Origin: an uncultured Collinsella sp. | Lineage (GTDB): Bacteria; Actinomycetota; Coriobacteriia; Coriobacteriales; Coriobacteriaceae | Length of the DNA stretch: 64,000 bases | Assembly: GCA_900764955.1 (NCBI GenBank) | Contig: CAAFPY010000004.1 | Span: 7,553-71,552, forward strand | Direction: 5' to 3' | Shown here: positions 34,041 to 43,462 of the stretch, piece by piece | How positions within the stretch are numbered: position 1 is the stretch's first letter | How the letters are laid out: each line of letters starts with the position of its first letter | Notes under the pieces: model-generated | Told to the model about the DNA's origin: nothing | The model's input: only the letters and a program-made list of their open reading frames with translations | The model's database searches: none | Program-made: the position numbers and the translations under genes

Positions 34041-35396
34041 ATGCTTCTGGTCGCTAACGGTTCCGTTTTTACCCGCAACGCTCAGACCCCGTTTATTCCA
34101 AACGGTGCGGTCGCCATTGACGGAGATACGATCGTCGAAGTGGGCCCCGAGTGCGAGCTCAAGGTCAAGTACCCGGATGCCGAGTACGTCGACGCCCAGG
34201 GTAACCTCATCATGCCCGGACTCATCAACTGCCACACCCACATCTACTCGGGTCTGGCCCGCGGCCTTGCCATTAAGGGCTGCAACCCCACCAACTTCCT
34301 GGAGAATCTTGAGCAGCAGTGGTGGAAGATCGATGACAACCTGACGCTCGACGGCACCAAGGCCAGCGCCTATGCCACGATTCTTGACTCCATCCGCGAT
34401 GGCGTCACCACGATCTTCGATCACCATGCGAGCTTCTGCGAAATCCCGGGAAGCCTCTTTACCATTAAGGATGCAGCTCAGGAGCTGGGCATGCGTTCGT
34501 GCCTGTGCTACGAGGTCTCCGATCGCCGCGGCCAGGAAAAATGCGACCAGGCCATTGCCGAGAACGCCGAGTTTGCCCAGTGGGCCGCCAAGGAGCGTCG
34601 CGATAACGACAACCACATGATCGCCGCCATGTTTGGCGGTCACGCCACCTTTACGCTGTCGGACGAGACCATGGACAAGATGGCCGAGGCCAACAACGGC
34701 CTGACCGGCTTCCACATCCATGTTTGCGAGGGCATGAATGACGTGTGGGACTCCCGCCTCAACCGCGGCGGCATCAGCCCCGTCGAGCGCCTGCTGCAGC
34801 ACAACCTGCTGGGTCCCGACACCATGCTCGGCCACTGCATCCACGTGACGCCTGCCGAGATGGATATCGTCAAGGAGTCTGGCACCTGGCTCGTCAACAA
34901 CCCCGAATCCAATATGGGCAACGCCGTGGGCTGCGCCCCCGTGCTCGAGTTCTTCCGCCGCGGCATCCCCGTGTGCATGGGCACCGACGCCTACACCCAC
35001 GATATGCTCGAGAGCCTCAAGGTCTTCCTGATCATTCAGCGCCACAACGCCGCCATGCCCAACGTGGGCTGGTGCGAGGCCATGACCATGCTGTTCGAGA
35101 ACAACGCCAAGATGGCGAGCAAATACTTCGATCGCAAGCTCGGTGTGCTCGAGGCCGGCGCTGCCGCCGACGTCATCGTTATGGACTACAAGCCCTTTAC
35201 GCCGCTGAGCGAGGAGAATATCGACGGCCACATGCTCTTTGGCATGATGGGCAAAAACTGCCGTACCACCATCATCAACGGCCGCGTCCTGTACAAGGAT
35301 CGCGAGTTCGTCGGTATCGATGAGGACAAGATCAACGCGTGGACCATGGCCGAGTCCAAGAAGCTCTGGAGCACGCTCAACGATCGCGCCTACTAA
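34041..35396 (+). CDS. ssnA: Putative aminohydrolase SsnA
   Basis: 451 aa amidohydrolase. Metal motif NCHTHIYSG (H65, H67), then FHIHVCEG and GHCIHV, and a C-terminal GTDAYTHDMLES. It matches the SsnA family of selenium-linked purine clusters, next to ygfK as in E. coli. Inferred role: hydrolysis of a purine-derived ring or amino group. GAAGGGAGC precedes the ATG at 34041. Confidence 0.92.
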   Translation: MLLVANGSVFTRNAQTPFIPNGAVAIDGDTIVEVGPECELKVKYPDAEYVDAQGNLIMPGLINCHTHIYSGLARGLAIKGCNPTNFLENLEQQWWKIDDNLTLDGTKASAYATILDSIRDGVTTIFDHHASFCEIPGSLFTIKDAAQELGMRSCLCYEVSDRRGQEKCDQAIAENAEFAQWAAKERRDNDNHMIAAMFGGHATFTLSDETMDKMAEANNGLTGFHIHVCEGMNDVWDSRLNRGGISPVERLLQHNLLGPDTMLGHCIHVTPAEMDIVKESGTWLVNNPESNMGNAVGCAPVLEFFRRGIPVCMGTDAYTHDMLESLKVFLIIQRHNAAMPNVGWCEAMTMLFENNAKMASKYFDRKLGVLEAGAAADVIVMDYKPFTPLSEENIDGHMLFGMMGKNCRTTIINGRVLYKDREFVGIDEDKINAWTMAESKKLWSTLNDRAY

Positions 35397-35411
35397 TTAC
35401 AAGTAGATTCG

Positions 35412-35471
35412 CGCGCGTCGGATGTTTCGCCGCATCCGACGCGCGTATAGGCGACCTCCGCGGGGTCGCCG
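35412..35471 (+). promoter_or_regulatory. Stacked GC hairpins between ssnA and ygfK
   Basis: CGCGCGTCGGATG (35412-35424) pairs perfectly with CATCCGACGCGCG (35433-35445). A second hairpin, GGCGACC/GGTCGCC, is at 35451-35471. No T-run follows. They may set the relative levels of ssnA and ygfK mRNA. Confidence 0.5.
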
Positions 35472-35544
35472 GCGCTGTGCTAGCGCTACACCGTATTTGC
35501 GCCCGCCGCGCGGTCTCGCCGGGCGTTACAGAGAGGAGCTCACT

Positions 35545-38544
35545 ATGAGCGACATCATGAGGCCGATCCCGTTTTCGCAGCTGATGAACTGGATCATCGA
35601 GGAGCACAAGACCCAGGACGCCATCTTTGGCGTGCGCAAGATGGTCACGACCAACCAGGAGGGTGCGCTTCCCATTTTTGACGAGCGCATCGAGACTCCG
35701 TTTGGCCCGGCCGCCGGCCCCAATACGCAGCTTGCCCAGAACATCGTGGCATCCTATGTGGCTGGTTCTCGCTTCTTTGAGCTCAAGACCGTCCAGGTTA
35801 TGGACGGCGAGGAGCTCTCCAAGTGTGTGAACAAACCCTGCATCGTGGCGCAGGATGAGTGCTACAACTGCGAGTGGTCGACCGAGCTCGAGGTTCCGCA
35901 GGCCTTTGCCGAGTACGTGAAGGCATGGTTTGCCTGCCACCTGATCGCTCGCGAGTACGGTCTGGGTAGCCCGGACGGCTTTGTCTTCAACATGTCCGTG
36001 GGTTATGACCTCGAGGGTATTAAGAGCCCCAAGGTCGACGCCTACATCGAGGGCATGAAGGATGCCAGCGGCTCCGACGTCTGGAACGAGTGCCGCACGT
36101 GGGCGCTCGCTAACCTGGACAAGTTTGAGCATGTCGATGCCGCGTTTGTCGAGTCCATCCCGGCGCGCGTCTCCAACTCCATCACTGAGTCCACGCTGCA
36201 TGGCTGCCCGCCGGCGGAGATCGAGCGCATCGCGACCTATCTGATCACCGAGAAGGGCCTCAACACCTACATCAAGTGCAACCCCACGCTGCTGGGCTAT
36301 GAGTTTGCCCGCCAGCGCCTGAACGAGCTGGGCTTTGACTACATTGTCTTCGATGACACGCACTTCCGCGAGGACCTGCAGTGGGTCGACGCCGTGCCCA
36401 TGTTCGAGCGCCTGATTGCCCTGTGCGCCGAGCGCGGCCTGGAGTTTGGCGTCAAGCTGACCAACACGTTCCCCGTCGACGTGACGAGGAACGAGCTGCC
36501 TTCCACCGAGATGTATATGTCCGGCCGTTCGCTGTTCTCGCTGACCATCGAGGCTGCCCGCCGCATTACCGAGCAGTTCGATGGCAAGCTGCGCATCAGC
36601 TACTCCGGTGGTGCCACGGTCTACAACATCCGCGCCCTGTACGATGCCGGTATTTGGCCCGTTACCCTGGCGACCGACGTGCTCAAGCCCGGTGGCTACG
36701 AGCGCTTTAGCCAGATGGCCGGCAAGTTTACCGATCTGGACGGCAAGCCGTTTGAGGGCATCTCTCTCGAGGCCGTGACCGCGATCCAGGCCGACTCGCT
36801 CACCAACCCGCTCTACAAGAAGCCGCTGCGCCCGCTGCCCGACCGCAAGGTCGCTGGCAAGAGCCCGCTTTCCGACTGCTTTACCACGCCGTGCCGCACG
36901 AGCTGCCCCATCCAGCAGGATATTCCCGCCTACCTGGCGGCTGTTGACGAGGGCCGCTATGAGGACGCGCTCAACATCATCATCGAGCGCAACGCCCTGC
37001 CGTTTATCACCGGCACCATCTGCCCGCATCCCTGCGGCCGTGCCTGCGAGCGTGCGTTCTACGAGCCCGAGGGCGCCCAGATCCGCGCCAGCAAGCTCAA
37101 GGCCGCCCGCGAGGCCATGACCGCCGTGCTGCCCAAGCTGCGCGCCCAGGCCATCGCCAACGACGGCGAGCGCAACGTTGCCGTTATCGGCGGCGGCCCT
37201 GCCGGTCTGGCTACGGCGTTCTTCCTGACGCGCGCCGGCGTGCCCGTCACCATCTTCGAGGCCCGCGACTCGCTCGGCGGCGTGGTCCGTCACGTGATCC
37301 CCGAGTTCCGTATCGCCAGCGACGATATCTCCCACGATGCCGAGCTCTGCCTGGCCTTTGGCGCCAAGGTTCAGCTCAACGCCCACGTGGGGTCCATTGA
37401 CGAGCTCAAGGCCCAGGGCTTTACCGACGTGGTCGTGGCCACCGGTGCCTGGATGCCCGGCTCTGCGGGCCTGGGCGAGGGCGCCGAGCTCGATGTGCTG
37501 GAGTTCCTCGAGGCAGCCAAGAAGGGCGAGAAGCTCGAGCTGGGCGAGGACGTCGTGGTCATTGGCGCCGGCAACACCGCCATGGACGCCGCCCGCGTGG
37601 CCAAGCGCCTGGCTGGCGTGAAGAACGTACGCCTGGTGTATCGCCGTACCAAGAAGCAGATGCCCGCCGACGAGGAAGAGCTCGATCTTGCTCTTGCCGA
37701 CGGCGTTGAGTTCTGCGAGCTGCTGGCGCCCAAGGCGCTCAACGGCGCCGTGCTGACCTGCGACGTCATGGAGCTTGGCGAGCCGGATGCAAGCGGCCGT
37801 CGCAGCCCCGTCGCCACGGGCGAGACCGTCGAGCTTCCCGCCACCACGGTGATTTGCGCCGTGGGCGAGGGCATCGATGCCAGCCTGTACGATGCCGCGG
37901 GCGTCGAGCACGACCGTCGCGGCCGCCTTGCCGCCACCTCCACCGGCGTCGAGGGCGTCTGGGCTGCCGGCGATTGCCGCCGCGGTCCGGCCACCGTGGT
38001 CGAGGCTATCGCCGATGCCGCCGAGGTTGCCCGCGCCATCGCCGGTGTGGACTTTAACAAGTACGCCGACTGCAACGAGCAGGCCGGTCGCGAGGACACC
38101 TGCTACGAGCGTAAGGGGTCGCTGTGCCGCGACAAGCGCAACTGCACCAAGACCCGCTGCCTGGGCTGCGGCTCGGTGTGCGAGGTTTGCTGCGACGTGT
38201 GCCCCAACCGCGCAAACGTTGCTATTAAGGTGCCGGGCCTGGACAAGCATCAGGTGGTACATGTCGACGGCATGTGCAACGAGTGCGGCAACTGCGCCGT
38301 GTTCTGCCCCTACCAGGAGGGTCACCCCTACAAGGACAAGCTCACCCTGTTCTGGAGCGAGCAGGACATGGAGAACTCCGAGAACGAGGGCTTCCTGGCC
38401 GTGGACGAGGACCACTTTAAGGTCCGCGTCGCCGGCACGGTCCGCACCGTCTCGGTCGATGCCGTCAACACCGGCCTTCCCGAGGCCGTCCGCCTGACCA
38501 TCAGGGCTGTGCGCGACAACTATTCGTACCTTCTTAAGAAATAG
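35545..38544 (+). CDS. ygfK: YgfK, iron-sulfur flavoprotein (putative selenate-reductase-like subunit)
   Basis: 999 aa, normal for YgfK. The N-terminal half resembles the dihydroorotate/dihydropyrimidine dehydrogenase barrel (FGPAAGPNTQLAQNIV). A GltD-like Fe-S region (CRTSCPIQQDIPAYL) follows, then FAD motif VIGGGPAGLATAFFL near 547 and NAD motif IGAGNTAMDAARVAKR near 673. A C-terminal Fe-S region has CLGCGSVCEVCCDVCP and CNECGNCAVFCP (near 912). It is expected to move electrons between NAD(P)H, ferredoxin and the purine substrate. GAGAGGAGC precedes the ATG at 35545. Confidence 0.92.
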   Translation: MSDIMRPIPFSQLMNWIIEEHKTQDAIFGVRKMVTTNQEGALPIFDERIETPFGPAAGPNTQLAQNIVASYVAGSRFFELKTVQVMDGEELSKCVNKPCIVAQDECYNCEWSTELEVPQAFAEYVKAWFACHLIAREYGLGSPDGFVFNMSVGYDLEGIKSPKVDAYIEGMKDASGSDVWNECRTWALANLDKFEHVDAAFVESIPARVSNSITESTLHGCPPAEIERIATYLITEKGLNTYIKCNPTLLGYEFARQRLNELGFDYIVFDDTHFREDLQWVDAVPMFERLIALCAERGLEFGVKLTNTFPVDVTRNELPSTEMYMSGRSLFSLTIEAARRITEQFDGKLRISYSGGATVYNIRALYDAGIWPVTLATDVLKPGGYERFSQMAGKFTDLDGKPFEGISLEAVTAIQADSLTNPLYKKPLRPLPDRKVAGKSPLSDCFTTPCRTSCPIQQDIPAYLAAVDEGRYEDALNIIIERNALPFITGTICPHPCGRACERAFYEPEGAQIRASKLKAAREAMTAVLPKLRAQAIANDGERNVAVIGGGPAGLATAFFLTRAGVPVTIFEARDSLGGVVRHVIPEFRIASDDISHDAELCLAFGAKVQLNAHVGSIDELKAQGFTDVVVATGAWMPGSAGLGEGAELDVLEFLEAAKKGEKLELGEDVVVIGAGNTAMDAARVAKRLAGVKNVRLVYRRTKKQMPADEEELDLALADGVEFCELLAPKALNGAVLTCDVMELGEPDASGRRSPVATGETVELPATTVICAVGEGIDASLYDAAGVEHDRRGRLAATSTGVEGVWAAGDCRRGPATVVEAIADAAEVARAIAGVDFNKYADCNEQAGREDTCYERKGSLCRDKRNCTKTRCLGCGSVCEVCCDVCPNRANVAIKVPGLDKHQVVHVDGMCNECGNCAVFCPYQEGHPYKDKLTLFWSEQDMENSENEGFLAVDEDHFKVRVAGTVRTVSVDAVNTGLPEAVRLTIRAVRDNYSYLLKK

Positions 38545-38555
38545 GCGAGTCTCTT

Positions 38556-39035
38556 ATGTCCAAAACTATTCAACATAACGTGGCCTACGTTGCCTGCGGA
38601 AGCGGTTGCGCTTCCGCAGGCGGCGACGCCCGCTGCAGCGAAGGCTGCATTGGCTGTGGTGCTTGCGTCACGGCCTGCCCCCACGGCGCCATTGCGCTGG
38701 TCGATGGTGTCGCCCGCGTAGATCGCTCCAAGTGCACGGGCTGCGGCCTGTGCGGCATGGCGTGTCCACAGCGCGTGATTGCCTTCGTTCCCGGTTACCA
38801 GAACATCCTGGTGCGCTGCAACAACACTGATAAGGGCGCCATTGCCCGCAAGATCTGCGACACGAGCTGCATCGGTTGCGGCATGTGCGCCAAAAAGTGC
38901 CCTGCCGGCGCTATCCGCATCGAGGACAACTGCGCCCATATCGACGGCGCGGACTGCCTGTCGTGCGGCATGTGCGCCGTCGTCTGCCCGCATGGCGCCA
39001 TTCACGACCGCACCGGCATCGCCGCCGGCGTGTAG
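38556..39035 (+). CDS. Ferredoxin-like protein with four [4Fe-4S] motifs
   Basis: 159 aa. Four complete CxxCxxCxxxC sets: Cys31-34-37-41, 60-63-66-70, 105-108-111-115 and 134-137-140-144, with extra cysteines at 14, 18 and 27. That predicts four [4Fe-4S] clusters, an electron wire of the RnfB/HycB kind. Eleven bp after ygfK and 12 bp before the molybdenum hydroxylase, so it most likely shuttles electrons between them. Confidence 0.92.
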   Translation: MSKTIQHNVAYVACGSGCASAGGDARCSEGCIGCGACVTACPHGAIALVDGVARVDRSKCTGCGLCGMACPQRVIAFVPGYQNILVRCNNTDKGAIARKICDTSCIGCGMCAKKCPAGAIRIEDNCAHIDGADCLSCGMCAVVCPHGAIHDRTGIAAGV

Positions 39036-39047
39036 AAGGGAATCACC

Positions 39048-41825
39048 ATGGCACAGGAATTCACTTTTACCGTTAACGGCGTGGAGCGCACGACGACCCA
39101 AAACAAGCCGCTGCTGCGCTACCTGCGCGACGACCTGCACATCCACTCCGCCAAGGACGGCTGCTCCGAGGGTGCCTGCGGCACCTGCACCATCCACGTG
39201 GACGGTGCGGCCGTCAAGGCGTGCGTACTGACCACCGCTCTTGCCGCCGGCCGCAACATCGTGACCGTTGAGGGCCTGCCCGAGGACGTGCGCGAGGCCT
39301 TTGTGTACGCCTTTGGCGCTGTGGGCGCCGTGCAGTGCGGTTTTTGCATTCCCGGTATGGTCATGGCGGGTGCAGCGCTGATCGCCGAGGACCCCGAGCC
39401 CACCGAGGAGCAGATCAAGTACGCCATCCGCGGTAACGTCTGCCGCTGCACCGGCTACAAAAAGATTATCGAGGGCATTGCGCTGGCCGCTGCGGTGCTT
39501 CGCGGCGAAAAGCAGATTGACGAGGGCCTGGAGCGCGGCGACGACTACGGTGTGGGCAAGCGCGCCTTCCGTATCGACGTGCGCAAGAAGGTGCTCGGCG
39601 AGGGCAAGTATCCCGACGACATCGACGAGCTCGATCAGCCGGGTCTGACCTACGCCAGCGCCGTGCGCTCCAAGTACCCGCGCGCCCGCGTGCTCTCCAT
39701 CGATACCTCCAAGGCCGAGGCCCTGCCCGGCGTGGTGGGGATCCTGCGCGCCGAGGACGTGCCGGTCAACCAGGTCGGCCACCTTATCCAGGACTGGGAC
39801 GTCATGATCGCCCAGGGCGATATCACCCGCTGCGTGGGCGACGCCATCGTGCTGGTGGTTGCCGAGGACGAGGCGACGCTCGAGAAGGCCAAGAAGCTCG
39901 TAAAGATCGATTACGAGCCGCTGGAGCCCGTGCGCAACATTGTCGAGGCCAGGGCTGCCGACGCCCCGCGCCTGCACGACAGCTTCTTTGCCTTTGGCAA
40001 CACGGTGGAGCTCAAGGACAACGTGTGCCAGAGCCGCCATGTGACGCGCGGCGACGCCGCCAAGGCGCTGGCGGAGAGCGCGTTCACCGTGACGCAGCGC
40101 TTTACCACGCCCTTTACCGAGCATGCCTTCTTGGAGCCCGAGTGCGCCGTCGCCTTCCCGTACAAGAACGGCGTCAAGGTGCAGTCGACCGACCAGGGCG
40201 CCTACGATACGCGCAAAGAGTGCGCCCATATGTTTGGCTGGGATAACGAGCCCGAGCGCGTGGTCGTTGAGACCATGCTCGTGGGCGGCGGCTTTGGCGG
40301 CAAGGAGGACGTGTCCATCCAACACCTGGCCGCGCTTGCTGCCTATAAGCTCCAGCGTCCTGTGAAGTGCAAGCTCACGCGTGCCGAGTCGCTCGCGTTC
40401 CATCCCAAGCGCCACGCCATGGACGGCACCTTTACGCTGGGTTGCGACGCCGAGGGCAACTTTACCGGTCTGGACTGCGAGATCAACTTTGACACCGGCG
40501 CCTACGCGTCGCTGTGCGGCCCGGTGCTCGAGCGCGCCTGCACGCATGCCGTCGGCCCCTACAAGTACCAGAACACCGACATTCGCGGCTTTGGCTACTA
40601 CACCAACAACCCGCCCGCCGGCGCGTACCGCGGCTTTGGCGTGTGCCAGTCCGAGTTTGCACTCGAGAGCCTGATCGACCTGCTGGCCGAGAAGGTCGGC
40701 CTGGATCCGTGGGAGATCCGCTACCGAAACGCCATCGAGCCGGGCGAGGTTTTGCCCAACGGTCAGATTGCCGACTGCTCCACGGCGCTTAAGGAGACGC
40801 TGCTCGAGGTCAAAGATGCCTACTATGCGCATCCCGGACACGCCGGTATCGCCTGCGCCATGAAGAACGCCGGCGTGGGCGTGGGCCTGCCCGATGCCGG
40901 CCGCTGCAAGATTCGCATCGAGGATGGCGTGGCTGTGGTCTATGCCGCCACGTCCGACATCGGCCAGGGCTGCAACACCGTCTTTTTGCAGGACGTTGCC
41001 GAGGCGTGCGGTCTGCCGCTGAGCTGCATCGCCAACGGCGAGTGCTCTACCGAGAACGCTCCCGACTCCGGCACCACGTCTGGCTCGCGTCAGACGGTCG
41101 TGACCGGCGAGGCCGTGCGCGGCGCCGCCTTCCTGCTGCGCGATGCCATGCTTGGCATCGAGGCCGGCAGGGTTGCGCCCGATGCTCCTGTGAGTGCGCA
41201 TGGTGACGGCGTCAAGATCGAGTACGACGACGGTCGCGCCTATCAGCTGCGCACGCAGGAGCTCGTCGCCGGCCAGGGCATGCATCCTCAGGATCCCGCG
41301 ACCGCCATCAAGGCGCTCGAGGGATGCGAGTTTGGCTACGTGTATCTGGAGCCGACCGACAAGCTGGGTGCTGACGTCCCCAACCCCAAGAGCCACATCT
41401 GCTACGGCTTTGCCACGCATGTGGTCATTTTGGACGACGACGGCCGCGTGAGCGAGGTCTATGCCGCGCACGATTCCGGCAAGGTGGTCAACCCCATCTC
41501 CATTCAGGGTCAGATCGAAGGCGGCGTGCTCATGGGTATGGGCTATGCGCTTACCGAGGACTGGCCGCTCAAGGACTGCGTGCCCCAGGCAAGGTACGGC
41601 ACACTCGGACTGTTCCGTGCGCCCGAGATTCCGGATATCCACGCCATCTACGTGGAGAAGGACGAACTGCTGCCCGTGGCATACGGCGGCAAGGGCATCG
41701 GCGAGATCGCCACGATTCCCACGGCGCCCGCCGTGCAGAACGCCTACCGCGCGTTTGACGGCAAGCTGCGTCCGGATCTGCCCATGGTGGATACGCCGTA
41801 CAGCCGCGCTCGCAACCGCGGGTAG
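39048..41825 (+). CDS. Selenium-dependent-type xanthine dehydrogenase/purine hydroxylase (XdhD-like)
   Basis: 925 aa fusing two parts. Residues 1-160 are a two-cluster [2Fe-2S] domain (C39, C44, C47, C59 and C97, C100, C132, C134). Residues from about 165 form the molybdopterin domain with VGGGFGGKED and the catalytic Glu886 in GKGIGEIATI. There is no FAD domain, unlike classical XDH, so electrons must leave through a partner, presumably the preceding ferredoxin and YgfK. Family and neighbours (yqeB, yqeC, ssnA) indicate the labile-selenium type. GAAGGGAATC precedes the ATG. Confidence 0.92.
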   Translation: MAQEFTFTVNGVERTTTQNKPLLRYLRDDLHIHSAKDGCSEGACGTCTIHVDGAAVKACVLTTALAAGRNIVTVEGLPEDVREAFVYAFGAVGAVQCGFCIPGMVMAGAALIAEDPEPTEEQIKYAIRGNVCRCTGYKKIIEGIALAAAVLRGEKQIDEGLERGDDYGVGKRAFRIDVRKKVLGEGKYPDDIDELDQPGLTYASAVRSKYPRARVLSIDTSKAEALPGVVGILRAEDVPVNQVGHLIQDWDVMIAQGDITRCVGDAIVLVVAEDEATLEKAKKLVKIDYEPLEPVRNIVEARAADAPRLHDSFFAFGNTVELKDNVCQSRHVTRGDAAKALAESAFTVTQRFTTPFTEHAFLEPECAVAFPYKNGVKVQSTDQGAYDTRKECAHMFGWDNEPERVVVETMLVGGGFGGKEDVSIQHLAALAAYKLQRPVKCKLTRAESLAFHPKRHAMDGTFTLGCDAEGNFTGLDCEINFDTGAYASLCGPVLERACTHAVGPYKYQNTDIRGFGYYTNNPPAGAYRGFGVCQSEFALESLIDLLAEKVGLDPWEIRYRNAIEPGEVLPNGQIADCSTALKETLLEVKDAYYAHPGHAGIACAMKNAGVGVGLPDAGRCKIRIEDGVAVVYAATSDIGQGCNTVFLQDVAEACGLPLSCIANGECSTENAPDSGTTSGSRQTVVTGEAVRGAAFLLRDAMLGIEAGRVAPDAPVSAHGDGVKIEYDDGRAYQLRTQELVAGQGMHPQDPATAIKALEGCEFGYVYLEPTDKLGADVPNPKSHICYGFATHVVILDDDGRVSEVYAAHDSGKVVNPISIQGQIEGGVLMGMGYALTEDWPLKDCVPQARYGTLGLFRAPEIPDIHAIYVEKDELLPVAYGGKGIGEIATIPTAPAVQNAYRAFDGKLRPDLPMVDTPYSRARNRG

Positions 41826-41894
41826 GGTGGAGCGCGAACGGCCATTGCTGACGGGCTGTTCGCGCTCAACATCAACTGCATACGCTGCGCCTTT

Positions 41895-41930
41895 GGCCCC
41901 AGCTCCATCGCGAGCCGGGGCCTTTTGTTT
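41895..41930 (+). terminator. Terminator after xanthine dehydrogenase, duplicated later
   Basis: GGCCCC (41895-41900) pairs with GGGGCC (41917-41922), followed by TTTTGTTT. The right half and downstream sequence (ATCGCGAGCCGGGG, CCTTTTGTTTG, AGCGGA) recur at 43757-43788, so this terminator is part of a duplicated block. Confidence 0.75.
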
Positions 41931-41933
41931 GAA

Positions 41934-42134
41934 GCGGAAACTGTGTCCCGGAATGAGCGCTCAGAACGGGACGCGCTTTCCCCTTGGAGCCCTCGGCGGA
42001 AATTACATCCCAGAATCGATGCTCAGAATGGGATGCGCTTTCCGGTAGAGCCTCTGGCGGAAAGCGCATCCCGGAATTCGGCTCCAGAGTGGGACACACT
42101 TTCCGGTTGGAGCTTCAACTGGAAAGTGTGTCCC
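41934..42134. repeat. Palindromic repeat array 1 (48-nt units, 61-62 nt period)
   Basis: Units at 41934-41981, 41996-42043 and 42057-42104, plus a half unit to 42134. Each starts GCGGAAA and ends CTTTCC. The right arm of one unit pairs with the left arm of the next: GGGATGCGCTTTCC with GGAAAGCGCATCCC, and GGGACACACTTTCC with GGAAAGTGTGTCCC, both perfect 14 bp. The second stem extends to about 19 bp. Stem bases change together between copies, so structure is being kept. Spacers are only 13-14 nt, so this is not a CRISPR. Confidence 0.85.
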
Positions 42135-42170
42135 GGTTTGGCAGGCAGACGGGCATAAGCTCAGCAGTCC

Positions 42171-43169
42171 CTACAGCTCCACGTCGTTAAGCCATGCCGG
42201 CAGAGCGGTCTGCCGGATGCCTGCCGTCTGCAGCTTTTTCGCGAGCAGTCCTGCCGAGCGGACTTCGCTCATGGTAAAGCGCAGCAGAGGGTGACCGTAG
42301 AGCGATAGGTGCGCCTCGCGCTGTCGTTCGGCAACGAGCGCCTCGGCGGTGGTGCGTCCGGCCAGCATGGTCTGGTCGGTATATTTGATGAGCCCGTCGA
42401 GCTCGCCCAGCGTGAGTTCCCGCGCCTGGCGCTCCCAGGCAAAGTCCGTTCGTATGGGCTTGGCCGAATCGAAGGGGTCCGTCAGCTCGTATTGAAGCCA
42501 GTCGGGCGCAAAGCCCGTCTCGATCATGACGGCTCGGGCGACCGATTCCCCGCCGCTCTCGGCGCGGGCGTCGGCATATCGAAGCGTTGTGAGGGCGGTG
42601 CGAATCGCGCGACCATTGCGGGCAGTCGCTCGTTGCTCAACGGCCTCCATCAGCTGTTCCGGCGCAAGGCCAAGCTTTGAGATCGCCGAATCGGCAATGG
42701 GCATGCCATCGGCAAAACCGGTTTGCAGCAGGCAATCTGTTACCGTTTGGATGGGCGGCGTTATCGATATGCCATTTTGATTCACCGCACCGGCCGGATC
42801 AATCTGGTGTCGCTGGATTCGTGCGCCCGGGCGAGCCGACGGCTTTGTCGAGCTGCAGACGTGTGCGACGTTCAGGTGCCGCCACGAGACCTCGAGCCCC
42901 AGCAGACAGGCGGCCGAAAACGAGCAGAACGTCCAATCAGGGTGGATGATCGCAAGGGCGCGAATAATCTCGCAATGACGCTGCGCCCGGTTGAGTCCAT
43001 GCCAGCGCGTTTTTCGCGCAAACAGCCCCGGCATGGGCGAGACAACCGTGCCGCCGGTGCGCCGAAGGAGCGCTTTGCGGATTGCCGTGCTCGGGGGAAT
43101 CAGACAGCGCCCCTCTTGTTCGGCTTGAGTGAGCAGCTGGTCGATGAGTTGGTCATTGCAATGGGTCAT
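42171..43169 (-). CDS. AbiEi-like winged-helix protein with nuclease-like C-terminus
   Basis: 332 aa. The N-terminal part resembles the AbiEi antitoxin domain of type IV toxin-antitoxin systems (PPSTAIRKALLRRTGGTVVSPMPGLFAR). The C-terminal part resembles DUF559/Vsr-fold nucleases: E208 in GGESVARAV, D242 in RTDFAW, and E256-x-D-x3-K262 in GELDGLIKY, then RQREAHLSLYGHPLLRFT. No AbiEii-type toxin gene is adjacent. AAGGAGGC precedes the ATG. It is bracketed by palindromic arrays on both sides, suggesting it came as a unit with them. Confidence 0.6.
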   Translation of the reverse strand: MTHCNDQLIDQLLTQAEQEGRCLIPPSTAIRKALLRRTGGTVVSPMPGLFARKTRWHGLNRAQRHCEIIRALAIIHPDWTFCSFSAACLLGLEVSWRHLNVAHVCSSTKPSARPGARIQRHQIDPAGAVNQNGISITPPIQTVTDCLLQTGFADGMPIADSAISKLGLAPEQLMEAVEQRATARNGRAIRTALTTLRYADARAESGGESVARAVMIETGFAPDWLQYELTDPFDSAKPIRTDFAWERQARELTLGELDGLIKYTDQTMLAGRTTAEALVAERQREAHLSLYGHPLLRFTMSEVRSAGLLAKKLQTAGIRQTALPAWLNDVEL

Positions 43170-43223
43170 GAGCTACCGCCTCCTTTTGGGTAGCAAAAAC
43201 GTATCAGCCGCAACTTGCCGCTC

Positions 43224-43245
43224 AGCTGACCAAAAGCTGACCAAA
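43224..43245. promoter_or_regulatory. Two abutting 11-bp direct repeats upstream of the AbiEi-like gene
   Basis: AGCTGACCAAA occurs at 43224-43234 and again at 43235-43245, 55 bp upstream of the reverse-strand start codon. Spacing of one helical turn suggests a protein-binding operator, possibly autoregulatory as for AbiEi proteins. Confidence 0.5.
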
Positions 43246-43462
43246 ATCTAACCATGCAGGTAGATGGCCTGTTTTTGGCGACTTTTTTACATCCGAATCG
43301 GTGGGCGGTAATCGGCGACCGTGAACGGTGGCTGGATATGAAGTCTTGGTAAGTTTCGGGACGTGTACTTTTTGAAAAAGAGCATTCTATCTGCTGTTTT
43401 GTGTTTCTGGATCGCATATTTGAAGGCATGTGATAAGGGCGGCGGACTGTCGCCTTGTATCT

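Noticed and set aside
35377..38415. 1012-codon open frame opposite ygfK
   Set aside because: High-GC antisense shadow of a clear gene, no family resemblance and no ribosome site.
38520..41642. 1040-codon open frame opposite ferredoxin and hydroxylase genes
   Set aside because: Antisense shadow crossing two real genes.
42171..43169. Complete AbiE type IV toxin-antitoxin system
   Set aside because: No nucleotidyltransferase toxin gene on either side.
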